In this document: piece by piece, positions 1-7,365 of the stretch | Position numbering within the stretch: the stretch's first letter is position 1 | How the letters are laid out: every line of letters begins with the position of its first letter | Assembly: GCA_017428285.1 (NCBI GenBank) | Contig: JAFRRE010000150.1 | Location: 1-13,657 of the forward strand | Reading direction: 5' to 3' | Length of the DNA stretch: 13,657 nucleotides | Origin: Bacteroidales bacterium | GTDB taxonomy: Bacteria > Bacteroidota > Bacteroidia > Bacteroidales > F082 | The notes under the pieces: model-generated | The model's input: only the letters and a program-made list of their open reading frames with translations | The model's database searches: none | What the model was told of the DNA's origin: nothing | Position numbers and translations under genes: made by a program

Positions 1-810
1 CCCGAACTGAAGGACTATCTGAGTGAGCAATACACCCAGGTCGTCGACCAAATCGTGAAGGAACGCTGCCCCAACATCGTGCTCTATGGTGCCACCACCA
101 TTGGCCGTGACATGGCCCCGCGTATCGCCTCGCGTCTGAAGACCGGTCTGACGGCCGACTGCACCAAGCTCGAAGTCGTCAGCGACGAGAAGAGCAACGG
201 CGAGCCGCAGTTCCGCATGACGCGTCCCGCTTTCGGCGGCAACCTGATGGCCACCATCATTTGCCCGAACACCCGTCCGCAGATGTCCACCGTGCGTCCC
301 GGCGTGATGCAGAAGCGTCAGCGCCAAGAAGGCCGCCAAGGCGTGGTCACGGATTTCGTCCCCAAATTTGACACCAGCAAGTTCAAAGTCAAACTCGTCC
401 AGACCATCAAGGAAGACAAGGCCATGGTCGACATCGCCGATGCCAAGATCTTGGTCTCCGGCGGTCGTGGCGTCCACAACAAGGAAGGCTTCGACAAGCT
501 GCAGGCTTTGGCCGACGTGCTTGGCGGACAAGTCTCGTCGAGCCGTGCCATGGTCGACAACGGCGTGATGCCTCACGAGCGTCAGGTGGGTCAGACGGGT
601 AAGACCGTCCGCCCGAACCTCTACATGGCTTGCGGCATCAGCGGTGCCATCCAGCACCTTGCCGGCATGGAAGAGTCCGACTTCATCATCGCCATCAACA
701 AGGACAAGTTCGCGCCCATCTTCAGCGTTGCCGACCTCGGCATCGTCGGAGATCTGCACAAGATTGTCCCTATGCTGACGGAGAGACTGAAGAAGGAAAT
801 GGAGAAGTAA
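1..810 (+). CDS. etfA: Electron transfer flavoprotein subunit alpha, 3' part (start outside window)
   Basis: EtfA pairs with EtfB. The dimer carries electrons from acyl-CoA dehydrogenases or similar flavoenzymes, with FAD held mainly by the alpha C-terminal domain. The frame is open from base 1, so the N-terminal part is missing; the GTG at 55 is internal. Seen directly: the FAD-binding domain with SGGRGV, then SSRAMVDNG, the QVGQTGK segment, [11 protein letters not shown] and [10 protein letters not shown]. All are in the order and spacing usual for EtfA, ending at a normal distance past VGDLHKIVP. The gene is markedly GC-rich compared with the next one. A perfect hairpin terminator follows 24 bases after the stop, so this is the last gene of its transcription unit. 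etfB would be expected just upstream, but it is not visible here. Confidence 0.95.
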   Translation, partial: PELKDYLSEQYTQVVDQIVKERCPNIVLYGATTIGRDMAPRIASRLKTGLTADCTKLEVVSDEKSNGEPQFRMTRPAFGGNLMATIICPNTRPQMSTVRPGVMQKRQRQEGRQGVVTDFVPKFDTSKFKVKLVQTIKEDKAMVDIADAKILVSGGRGVHNKEGFDKLQALADVLGGQVSSSRAMVDNGVMPHERQVGQTGKTVRPNLYMACGISGAIQHLAGMEESDFIIAINKDKFAPIFSVADLGIVGDLHKIVPMLTERLKKEMEK

Positions 811-833
811 TTCTCCGAAATTATGTCGTTCAC

Positions 834-878
834 TATAGAGCCGTTGCATACAACGGCTCTATATGGACGACTTTTTTT
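834..878 (+). terminator. Rho-independent terminator of etfA
   Basis: A perfect 13-bp stem (834-846 with 851-863; arm TATAGAGCCGTTG), a 4-base loop CATA, and a run of seven T at 872-878. It starts 24 bases after the etfA stop and separates etfA from the next gene. Confidence 0.85.
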
Positions 879-888
879 GGAATAAGAT

Positions 889-924
889 TTCTAGACATTC
901 TAGATATTCTAGAAAATCTAGTCT
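889..924 (+). repeat. Four tandem 9-bp units built on TTCTAGA
   Basis: TTCTAGA occurs at 889-895, 898-904 and 907-913, and a decayed copy (ATCTAGT) at 916-922. The spacing is exactly 9 bp. Each core TCTAGA is a palindrome. The array sits between the etfA terminator and the four-helix-bundle gene, about 30 bases before its likely ATG. It could be an operator array, an RNA element of the leader, or a mark of how the gene arrived. The role is not known from sequence. Confidence 0.75.
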
Positions 925-953
925 AAATTGAGTTGACCCAAATAGTAATTACG

Positions 954-1631
954 ATGGCAAATCAACTAGAAGCAGCGGAAAGAATTGAATCTGTGCTTAG
1001 GAAACAGACCAATTGGAAGAATCTATGGTTCTACCAAAAAACTGTTGTCCTTTATCAAATGACTTATGTCTTTACCAGACGGTTCTTACCTGCTTTTGGC
1101 GATAGAACGGTTGATCAAATGGTGCAAGCGGCTCGTTCTGGAAAACAGAACATTGTTGAAGGTTCAGCAGACGGGGTGACCTCTATGGAAATGGAACTAA
1201 AACTTCTGAATGTCGCCAGATCTAGTATCCAAGAGTTGCTTGAGGATTACCAAGACTACATCAAAAGCCACAAACTGACACAATGGATCCAGGGACATGC
1301 TCGCTTTGATGCCATGTTGTCATATTGTCGAGAGCATAACCGACTTGAAGAATATGAATTATTCTTTGATCGTTGGGATGATGAAGAAATGTCTAACACA
1401 GCTATTACTCTTTGCCGGATGGTGGACAAAATGATGACAAGCTACCAAAAGAAAAAGGAGGATGAATTCATAAAGGAAGGAGGCCTCCGCGAACGAATGA
1501 CTGCTGCTCGCCTTGGTTACCGTGGTAGCCAAAAAGAAGCCTTAGAAGCTGCTTTAAAGGAGATAGATACTCTCCGTAAGGAAAATGAAGAATTAAAAGC
1601 GAAACTAGATTCGTTATATGGCAATAGATGA
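954..1631 (+). CDS. Four-helix-bundle suffix-domain protein (S23/IVS-like)
   Basis: A 225-residue protein from the ATG at 954; a TTG at 933 would add seven residues. The N-terminal 115 residues or so match my knowledge of the standalone four-helix-bundle proteins related to those encoded in 23S rRNA intervening sequences and to Avd of diversity-generating retroelements. Key segments are NLWFYQKTVVLYQ, DRTVDQMVQAARSGKQNI, VEGSADGVTSMEME and KLLNVARSS. The rest is the 'suffix' half, and the last 30 residues or so (KEALEAALKEIDTLRKENEELKAKL) are a predicted coiled coil. Molecular function is unknown for the family; a basic, helical nucleic-acid-binding protein is a guess. It is more AT-rich than etfA and stands alone, with a TTCTAGA array just upstream. 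It is probably acquired. Confidence 0.85.
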   Translation: MANQLEAAERIESVLRKQTNWKNLWFYQKTVVLYQMTYVFTRRFLPAFGDRTVDQMVQAARSGKQNIVEGSADGVTSMEMELKLLNVARSSIQELLEDYQDYIKSHKLTQWIQGHARFDAMLSYCREHNRLEEYELFFDRWDDEEMSNTAITLCRMVDKMMTSYQKKKEDEFIKEGGLRERMTAARLGYRGSQKEALEAALKEIDTLRKENEELKAKLDSLYGNR

Positions 1632-1658
1632 AGACCTTCTTCCTTAAATCCTAATCTT

Positions 1659-2903
1659 ATGACAGCATCTAATTCTACCACCCCCCTTGACCTCGCCTAC
1701 GAAGCCGGTGCCATTCTTTTGGAAAATGGTGCTGAGATTTCGCGCGTGGAGGAGACCATGAAGCGCATTGCCAGCCACTATGGTGTGGAGGATGAGAGTT
1801 TCTTTGTGCTCAGCAACGGCATCATGGCCACAGGCAAGGACTACGCCCGCTCCAAGTTCATCCCTATCAAGGGGGCAAGTTTGGATAAAGTAGTAGCTGT
1901 CAACCAACTTTCGCGCGAGGTGGTGCATGGGCAATGCTCCTTGGAGCAACTGGAGCAAAGACTCAAAACCATCCGCGCCTTGAAAGCCAAACCTGCATGG
2001 GAGCAGATTCTAGCTTCAGCAGTTGGTAGCGCAGCTTTCTGCATCATCTTCGGTGGTGGTTTCATGGATTGTTTAGCCTCATTTGTTGCCGGGTTGGTGT
2101 TATGGGTGTATATGCTTTTTGTTGCCTCCAAGCGCCTGTCACGCATCGTTGGGACGGCCTCGGGCGGATTGCTGGCCACCTTGATTTGTTTCGGCATGTA
2201 CCGCATCGGTATCGGCAACCATCTGAGTAACATGATTATCGGCGCCATCATCCCTTTGATTCCGGGTGTGGCATTCACCAACGGCATCCGCGACATGGCC
2301 AATGAGGACTACATCGCAGGCACTACGCGTCTTTTGGACGCCATGCTGACTTTCTTCTGCATTGCCTTGGGTGTGGCATTGGCATTTATGTTCGATGAGA
2401 ACGTTTTCGGCGAGATGCATAGACTAGAAGGTCTCATCGCCGACCCACAGACCTCTAACTTTGTCGTGCAACTCGTTGCAGCATTCTTGGGCACGGTATC
2501 ATTCGCAGCACTCTTTGGCGTACCGCGCAAGTATTATTTTGATGCCGGTTTTTGCGGAACGATTGGATGGCTGCTTTATCTTGTCTTGAGTCGTTACACC
2601 GCCATGTCGCCAGCCGAAGTCATCTTCTGCGCCACAGCCTTGGTGACCATCACAGCCTTATTGCAGTCGACAGGGCGGAAGTGTCCAATTACCGTATTCC
2701 TCATCAGTGGCATCTTTCCTTTGGTGCCTGGCGCAGGCATATTCTGGACAAGCTACAACATCGTCTCTAACCAACTTCCTGATGCCATCAACACGGGTTT
2801 TACTGCACTTAAGGCTACTGTCGCCATCGCTTTCGGTATTCTCGTAGTCATGGAGCTCAACGGAAAGGGCAGGATAGGGAAGTGGTTTAAAAAGAAGAAA
2901 TAA
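1659..2903 (+). CDS. Threonine/serine exporter family protein, fused ThrE type
   Basis: An inner-membrane protein of 414 residues with two parts that are separate genes (YjjP and YjjB) in enterobacteria and fused in ThrE of corynebacteria. The first part has a soluble start with NGAEISRVEETM (about 23-34), then membrane segments from about 118 to 246, including the LIPGVAFTNGIRDM loop (200-213). The second part (about 266-400) has FGVPRKYYF, GTIGW and FPLVPGAGIF, the YjjB-type signature, with four to five hydrophobic segments. Known members export threonine and serine or similar small solutes such as succinate; the substrate here is not decidable. The start ATG lies 28 bases after the previous gene. 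The stop overlaps the next possible ATG by one base (TAATG), suggesting translational coupling to the TraX-like gene. Confidence 0.9.
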   Translation: MTASNSTTPLDLAYEAGAILLENGAEISRVEETMKRIASHYGVEDESFFVLSNGIMATGKDYARSKFIPIKGASLDKVVAVNQLSREVVHGQCSLEQLEQRLKTIRALKAKPAWEQILASAVGSAAFCIIFGGGFMDCLASFVAGLVLWVYMLFVASKRLSRIVGTASGGLLATLICFGMYRIGIGNHLSNMIIGAIIPLIPGVAFTNGIRDMANEDYIAGTTRLLDAMLTFFCIALGVALAFMFDENVFGEMHRLEGLIADPQTSNFVVQLVAAFLGTVSFAALFGVPRKYYFDAGFCGTIGWLLYLVLSRYTAMSPAEVIFCATALVTITALLQSTGRKCPITVFLISGIFPLVPGAGIFWTSYNIVSNQLPDAINTGFTALKATVAIAFGILVVMELNGKGRIGKWFKKKK

Positions 2904-3703
2904 TGTTCATCAAAGATATGCCCATCTGGCATTTCCATTTCAATACTATGAATAATAACAGATTAACAACAATACCGCTAGAAAGATTTAAGATATTCAG
3001 CAGCAGTGCCTTGAAACTCATTGCCTGTGTCTCAATGCTGTCAGATCATATTGCAAAATTCTACATTTATTATTATACCAGGACTTCTACCACATGGCTA
3101 ACAGCGACATTGTTTACTATCGCAGGTAGAGCTATTTCCTTTCAACAATTATTAATAATGTTTGGAAGATTTGCATTTCCTATCTTCGCTTTTTTGTTAG
3201 TCGTAGGTTTTGAAAAGACCCACAACAGGAAAAAATATGGTATTAGTTTACTAATATTGGCCTTGCTTTCGGAGCTTCCTTTCGACTTGATGATACGACA
3301 TCATTTTTCCTTTTATGGTCAAAACGTGATTTTCACATTGCTTTTTGGCTATTTGGCCATGTGTGCATTGGATTATTTCAAGGGAAAGCCTTTAGTGCGC
3401 CTTTTATTAGTGGTAGTACTTTTTTTGGCTTGTCGAGTCGTTCGGGTTGATTATGGGACTACAGGCTTTTGTTTTATACTGATTATGTATGGTTTGCGCA
3501 ATCAAAAAGCCATACAGTGTGTTCTAGGCGCATCAATAATGCCTATGAAATTAATGGTTTTCCTTTCGTTCATGGTAATATATATGTTTAATGGCGAAAA
3601 AGGATTTGTCAAAACCAAGTTTTGGAAGTATTTTTTCTACGCCTTTTATCCTGTCCACATGCTGATTATATATTTTCTTGCCCGATATTGCGTGCCCATA
3701 TAG
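2903..3703 (+). CDS. TraX family integral membrane protein
   Basis: Up to 266 residues. The first ATG overlaps the ThrE stop (TAATG) and is preceded by a purine-rich stretch. An ATG at 2948 would give 251 residues and removes an extension without family features. TraX hallmarks seen: LKLIACVSMLSDHIAKF near the start, FGRFAFPIFAFLLVVGFEKT followed by KKYGISLLILALLSELPFDL, then several more hydrophobic segments and a final membrane helix. F-plasmid TraX acetylates the pilin N-terminus. Chromosomal TraX-like proteins in anaerobes are probably membrane acyltransferases of unknown substrate. No conjugation genes are nearby. The gene is clearly AT-richer than its neighbours, a sign of transfer. Confidence 0.83.
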   Translation: MFIKDMPIWHFHFNTMNNNRLTTIPLERFKIFSSSALKLIACVSMLSDHIAKFYIYYYTRTSTTWLTATLFTIAGRAISFQQLLIMFGRFAFPIFAFLLVVGFEKTHNRKKYGISLLILALLSELPFDLMIRHHFSFYGQNVIFTLLFGYLAMCALDYFKGKPLVRLLLVVVLFLACRVVRVDYGTTGFCFILIMYGLRNQKAIQCVLGASIMPMKLMVFLSFMVIYMFNGEKGFVKTKFWKYFFYAFYPVHMLIIYFLARYCVPI

Positions 3704-3803
3704 TATTTGTTGTCAAGTATTTGAAACATAGTTTGTTTCGAACAGATTTCTCCTCATTGTATGTTGAAAACAAAATCAATTTAGAAATGGTGTGTTGTAA
3801 TAA

Positions 3804-3832
3804 TTGTATTAAAGTATTTCTTTTTACCTTTG
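3804..3832 (+). promoter_or_regulatory. Bacteroidota-type promoter
   Basis: A -33 element TTG at 3804-3806 and a -7 element TACCTTTG at 3825-3832, 18 bases apart, close to the Bacteroides consensus TTTG-N19-21-TAnnTTTG. Transcription would begin a few bases after 3832, only some 10 bases before the ATG at 3852. Confidence 0.7.
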
Positions 3833-3851
3833 CAGCAACAAAACATAACAA

Positions 3852-4217
3852 ATGAAGAAACTAATCAAAATCATCGTTGTCCTTGCCATTCTAACCGGAG
3901 TAATGTTTTTTACCTGTCCCGAAGAGGAAAAGCATGTGAACAAACTTACACAAGAGATTGTGGCCTCCGCAAATGATAGTCAGAAAGACGACTCTGAATC
4001 CAACATTATTGAAGATATTGGAAATGCCATCGCGGGTACACTCAGCGAAAAAGTCGTACATTTGTATGTGAAAAGCCAACTCAAAGTGGAGAACTACACC
4101 TTGTTGAATGTTGGCAAAATGAACTATGATGGCGAGAGGCGGGTAGTTACCATCGGTGCTTTCAACCATGTGTTTTGTTTGGTGAAAGCCTATGATTTGA
4201 TTGATGATATACAATAA
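3852..4217 (+). CDS. Small membrane-anchored or exported protein, DUF4359-like
   Basis: A 121-residue protein. The N-terminus (MKKLIKIIVVLAILTGVMFF) is a signal or anchor helix. It is followed by an acidic, presumably periplasmic linker (about 22-50) and a compact C-terminal domain containing VKSQLKVENYTLLNVGKM and VVTIGAFNHVFCLVK. The layout, a short anchor followed by an 'NYxLL...' strand and a final IGAF strand, resembles DUF4359 proteins, whose function is unknown. I base this on resemblance only. A cysteine at residue 22 sits after the hydrophobic stretch, but with Thr at -1 it is a poor lipobox. A clear promoter lies directly upstream, and the next small gene starts four bases after the stop, so the two are probably co-transcribed. 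Confidence 0.6.
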   Translation: MKKLIKIIVVLAILTGVMFFTCPEEEKHVNKLTQEIVASANDSQKDDSESNIIEDIGNAIAGTLSEKVVHLYVKSQLKVENYTLLNVGKMNYDGERRVVTIGAFNHVFCLVKAYDLIDDIQ

Positions 4218-4221
4218 GGCC

Positions 4222-4563
4222 ATGTCACCTGTAAACATTTACGAACAGTATTTTTCTGCCGAGGCCGAGTTCAACGGTGTACCACGCCATGCTGCCTTGG
4301 TGATGCTCGTGGCCGACTCTGATGCAGGCTGCATCAAATATGAGGCTGCTGTGACTTTTTTCCCACACAACGATGATGAAGATTATGCTGTTTCCTATGA
4401 TGCCTTTCTCAGCAAAGTGCTTTATGAAGCAAAAGGTCGGCGCTCGAAGAAAAGGGAAGAAGCATTGATGGAGAACTTCCAAAATGAAATTGACCAACTG
4501 GCCGATACAATAGGAGGAAAGGTGCTGTGGGAGCAGCCGTTGCGAGAAGCGAGAAGAGGATGA
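4222..4563 (+). CDS. Hypothetical protein, 113 residues
   Basis: I do not recognise this protein. The ATG at 4222 starts four bases after the previous stop; an in-frame ATG at 4204 would overlap it. It is soluble, with no signal or membrane segment. An N-terminal part of alternating hydrophobic strands (AALVMLVADSDAG, YEAAVTFFPH) and an acidic turn (DDED) are followed by a charged helical half (about 60-105, with GRRSKKREEALMENF). Codon use looks like that of the flanking genes. The close spacing to the DUF4359-like gene suggests an operon, and the DUF2130 gene follows 67 bases later, so the three may share a transcript. Confidence 0.6.
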   Translation: MSPVNIYEQYFSAEAEFNGVPRHAALVMLVADSDAGCIKYEAAVTFFPHNDDEDYAVSYDAFLSKVLYEAKGRRSKKREEALMENFQNEIDQLADTIGGKVLWEQPLREARRG

Positions 4564-4630
4564 TTTTTTCTGAGAAGGTTGAAATTTCCAGCTCATTTTA
4601 CTATATGGTACTGTTTAAAGCCAAACAATC

Positions 4631-5965
4631 ATGAAAGAACTGAAATGTCCAAAATGCGGAAGCGTGTTTACTGTCGATGAGGCCGACTATGCTTCCATTG
4701 TCAACCAAGTGAAGAATGCCGAATTCAACGAGGAGTTGAATCGCCGTTTGCAAGAGCTTCACGAACGCCATAAGACCGAGGAGCTCCTTGCCATTGCCCA
4801 AGTGGAGAAAGACTACCAAGAGGCTTTGAGCAAAAAAGAGTTGGAAATCAAGGAGAAAGAAGCCAGAATTGGACTGCTTAACGGAAAACTCACTGAGGCA
4901 GAGCAAGCAAAGAAAACTGAACTCACGCTCGCACTCGCCGAAAAGGACAAGGAAATCAATAACCTGAAAGCATCCATCAGCGAGAATGAGAGCAAGTTGA
5001 AGATTGCTGTCATGGAAGAACAGCGCAAAGCTGCTGAAAGCCTGCAAAGCAAGAACTCTGAGATTGCACAGTTGAAATCGGCGGCGGAGCTCTCGCACCA
5101 AAAAGCGGTCAACTACGTGAACACGCAAAAGGAGCAGTACGAGTCCAAGCTGAAGATGATGCAGGAGCAAGTCGACTATTATAAAGACTTGAAAACCAAG
5201 ATGTCAACAAAGATGATAGGGGAGACCCTTGAGGTACATTGCTCCACACAATACAACCAAATGATGCGTCCCCTGTTGCCCAATGCCTATTTCGAGAAGG
5301 ACAACGACGCCTCAGGCGGATCAAAAGGCGATTTCATTTTCCGCGACTACGGTGCTGATGGCACTGAATACGTCTCCATCATGTTCGAGATGAAGAACGA
5401 AGCCGATGAGACCGCCACCAAGCACAAGAACGAGGACTTTTTCAAGAAACTCGATGCTGACCGTAAGGCGAAAAACTGTGAGTTTGCTGTGCTAGTTTCT
5501 CTCTTGGAGTCCGACAATGAGCTGTATAATGGTGGCATTGTGGATGTTTCATACAAATATGACAAGATGTATGTCATCCGTCCTCAGTTCTTCCTGCCCA
5601 TCATCTCGCTTTTGGTGCAGACCTCAAAGAAGAGCCTTGAATATAAGCAACAACTAGCTATTGCAAGGAATCAGAGCATTGATGTGACCAACTTCGAGAA
5701 CCAATTGCTTGACTTCCGTGACAAGTTCGGCAGAAACTACCGCCTCGCCAGTGAGAAGTTCCAGACCGCCATTGATGAAATCGACAAATCCATCGCACAC
5801 TTGCAGAAAATCAAAGATGCCCTCATTGGCAGCGAGAACAACCTACGTTTGGCCAATGACAAAGCTGAAGCGTTGACTATTCAGAAACTGACACGAGGCA
5901 ATCACACCATGACGGAATTGTTCGACAAAGCAAGAGAAGCGAAGCAAGCCGTGGAAAAAGCTTAA
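4631..5965 (+). CDS. DUF2130 protein: zinc ribbon, coiled coil, PD-(D/E)XK-like core
   Basis: A 444-residue protein, normal length for DUF2130. It begins with a CxxC zinc knuckle (C6, C9, in [10 protein letters not shown]). Residues about 22-195 are a charged heptad-rich coiled coil. The DUF2130 core (about 195-345) includes [21 protein letters not shown] and IMFEMKNE, then FAVLVSLLE and [12 protein letters not shown]234 followed by E253-x-K255 looks like the D...ExK triad of PD-(D/E)XK nucleases, and I infer a nuclease-like fold. A second helical stretch ends the protein. No experimental role is known to me. Its shape, a DNA-spanning coiled coil with a nuclease-like core, would suit DNA repair or defence. 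It converges with the decayed minus-strand block, whose terminator begins about 27 bases past this stop. Confidence 0.88.
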   Translation: MKELKCPKCGSVFTVDEADYASIVNQVKNAEFNEELNRRLQELHERHKTEELLAIAQVEKDYQEALSKKELEIKEKEARIGLLNGKLTEAEQAKKTELTLALAEKDKEINNLKASISENESKLKIAVMEEQRKAAESLQSKNSEIAQLKSAAELSHQKAVNYVNTQKEQYESKLKMMQEQVDYYKDLKTKMSTKMIGETLEVHCSTQYNQMMRPLLPNAYFEKDNDASGGSKGDFIFRDYGADGTEYVSIMFEMKNEADETATKHKNEDFFKKLDADRKAKNCEFAVLVSLLESDNELYNGGIVDVSYKYDKMYVIRPQFFLPIISLLVQTSKKSLEYKQQLAIARNQSIDVTNFENQLLDFRDKFGRNYRLASEKFQTAIDEIDKSIAHLQKIKDALIGSENNLRLANDKAEALTIQKLTRGNHTMTELFDKAREAKQAVEKA

Positions 5966-5991
5966 GAATTAGTCAGAAAGGATTGGGACCA

Positions 5992-6030
5992 ATAAAACAA
6001 AAAGAGAACGACTGTTTTTAGTCGCCCTCT
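5992..6030 (-). terminator. Minus-strand rho-independent terminator
   Basis: Read on the minus strand, an 11-bp stem (6020-6030 with 6003-6013) holds two G-U pairs, has an A-rich 6-base loop, and is followed by TTTTTGTTTT. On the plus strand the same arms contain two A-C mismatches, so it works for minus-strand transcripts. It marks the end of the old minus-strand operon behind mnmE. Confidence 0.7.
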
Positions 6031-6034
6031 CTTT

Positions 6035-6454
6035 ACGTAAAAAAACTGATCTTCGTTGTCGCCACGTCCCACCTCGATGGAGCCAAGGGCCTGAATGGTG
6101 CGTTCGACACCTGCCAAAAATAGGTTGTAAATCTGAAGTAGGTTCATGCAGACAGCCAAGGCAAAGAGCCCAATACGGCCTTGCACCGATGACACGGCAT
6201 GATTGCAGGCGATGAAGAGCAGCGCCAGCGTACCACAGGCCACAGCCAATGGAGCTCCTTGGTTAATGATTTTACCAAGTGAAGAGCAAAGAGTGCCGAG
6301 TGAGAAATTGTCTTGTTTTGTCGGGCGAAACGTAAAATGCAGGTGGTTGTCCTTGTAGTGGAAATGGCGGCATATTATGGCGATGCCCACCAAATGCCCT
6401 AAAACTGTGGCTGTTGAAGAGCCTTCTATACCCCAACCCAGTCCTTGATAAAGA
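6035..6454 (-). pseudogene. MATE family exporter, C-terminal fragment
   Basis: About 140 codons on the minus strand look like the second half of a MATE multidrug or toxin exporter. Visible are the loop-helix motif GLGWGIEGSSTATVLGH, a following hydrophobic helix, the half-conserved IINQGAPLAVACGTLALLF helix, GLFALAVCMNLLQIYNLF, and GVERTIQALGSIEVGRGDNE. In intact MATE proteins this matches the region after the sixth helix through the last conserved loop. The N-terminal half and the last helices are missing. The frame stays open upstream only by accident and runs into the NRPS fragment in another frame. Downstream it reads through the terminator at 5992-6030. A working transporter is not possible. 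Confidence 0.72.
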
Positions 6455-6715
6455 CAATGCTTTGGTATGAAATAGTCTGCCGCCATAGAGCTTGAACGGC
6501 TCGATGAATTTCTTTTTCTCAGCCTCAAGGTCCGTGACTTGTTCAACAGAAAGGCTGAACTCTTCATTTTCCAAATCGATAGCCTGGAAAGGTTCGCCAT
6601 CATCGGTCACCCCAATCCGCGTAAAGAAAGTGGGGTGCGCCTTTATCGTTGTCTCGATGGCACGACACAAACGGTCGGCATCGATGCTGCCGTCAAAGAC
6701 AAAAAGAAACGGTAA
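6455..6715 (-). pseudogene. NRPS condensation domain, N-terminal fragment
   Basis: Minus-strand codons from about 6715 read LPFLFVFDGSIDADRL, then RAIETTIKAHPTFFTRIG, DDGEPFQAIDL and FIEPFKLYGGRLFH. This is the usual opening of a nonribosomal peptide synthetase condensation domain, with the 'PFxLxGGxLF' element that comes before the catalytic HHxxxDG motif. The sequence leaves the family right after GGRLFH, so the catalytic histidines, adenylation and carrier domains are all missing. It is joined on one side to the outer-membrane barrel fragment and on the other to the MATE fragment, in different frames. Junctions are placed to within about 20 bases. Confidence 0.65.
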
Positions 6716-7106
6716 GCCGCCGAAACCGAAACAAACTTGTTGAAAGCATACGCACCTGCTATTTCAAACGAGTGACCCAAGGTCTTTGTGTTCAGGTAAG
6801 AAAGGTTTGTCGCAATGGCATAATAATGGTATGCAGCATTGATATTCAAATTATTACCAGGTTTTACATTGCCTCCGACATAAAGGTTTTGGAGTCCCGG
6901 AGTGAAACCGCCGTAATAAGTGCTCAAATAGAAGAAGTTCATCGCGCCGTAAAACTCGTGGTGTGAGCCGAAAATCGCGTTAAAGCCTCTCAATTTGTCA
7001 TGATACACAAGACCCATTCCCCCGTGAGGAGGCACGGCAAAAAACATGTCACCGCTCAAATAGTCGTAACCAGCATAGAGGTTGTATTTCTCGCTTGGCC
7101 TCACGT
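6710..7106 (-). pseudogene. Outer-membrane beta-barrel (porin-like), C-terminal fragment
   Basis: About 130 codons show amphipathic alternating strands rich in Tyr, Gly and Asn: NLYAGYDYLSGDMFF, GLVYHDKLRGFNAIFG, YGAMNFFYLSTYYGG, LNINAAYHYYAIAT, LGHSFEIAGAYAF and VSVSAAYRF. This is typical of the last strands of large Bacteroidota porins of the alginate-export or phosphate-porin kind. There is no signal peptide and no N-terminal half. The frame begins within the A-rich junction near 7105-7116 behind the sensor fragment. The final strand, which should end in an aromatic residue, is replaced by the NRPS fragment. It is non-functional. Confidence 0.65.
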
Positions 7107-7359
7107 CTGCTTTTTTATGCTACCCTCCCAATTGCGGTTTCTCAGCGCAAATTCCACTTCTTCAAGTGAATGCTTGACAGCAATAGACTTGATGACCAAC
7201 TCCATTTCAGCGGTACGTTCCAAATCGGAGCGGATTTGTTTACGTGCGGAATACTGCTGGATGCCCGAAATCAATAGCATGAGTGAAGCCGCAGTGATGA
7301 GGATAGCTATGTTGGATCTTTTGTGAGCACTTTTAAGCGTATTTTTTTACGTTTTTCAT
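7101..7359 (-). pseudogene. N-terminal fragment of a sensor/SpoIIE-like membrane protein, frameshifted
   Basis: An ATG at 7359 begins seven bases after the last base of the mnmE stop codon, but its frame ends after eight codons (MKNVKKYA). If the A7 run at 7342-7348 is read as A6, the frame becomes MKNVKNTLKSAHKRSN and continues for about 84 codons. These hold a membrane helix (IAILITAASLMLLISG) and a helical stretch (QYSARKQIRSDLERTAEME, then KHSLEEVEFALRN). This is the usual start of large Bacteroidota membrane sensors, either SpoIIE-type phosphatases or hybrid histidine kinases, in which a sensor domain follows. It stops at TGA (7101) in the junction with the porin fragment. The family assignment is a resemblance judgement. 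Confidence 0.6.
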
Positions 7360-7365
7360 ATTCAG

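Noticed and set aside
55..810. GTG at 55 as the start of etfA
   Set aside because: The frame is open to base 1 and the codons before it continue a coding-like sequence. The missing N-terminal domain shows the gene begins outside the window.
889..924. The TTCTAGA array as a CRISPR
   Set aside because: Units are only 9 bp, and there are no spacers of 25 bases or more and no cas genes.
4225..5170. Minus-strand open frames opposite the small unknown gene and the DUF2130 gene
   Set aside because: They are rich in Leu, Phe and Ser, have no family features, and are antisense shadows of well-supported plus-strand genes.
5962..6603. A 213-residue minus-strand membrane protein as an intact gene
   Set aside because: The first 40 residues or so are an out-of-frame reading of the condensation fragment, rich in Ser and Lys. 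The end is a translation of the terminator hairpin.
6272..6670. A single 132-residue minus-strand gene
   Set aside because: Only the first part resembles a condensation domain. After GGRLFH the frame is noise, and the neighbouring frame carries MATE sequence, so it is a fusion of remnants.
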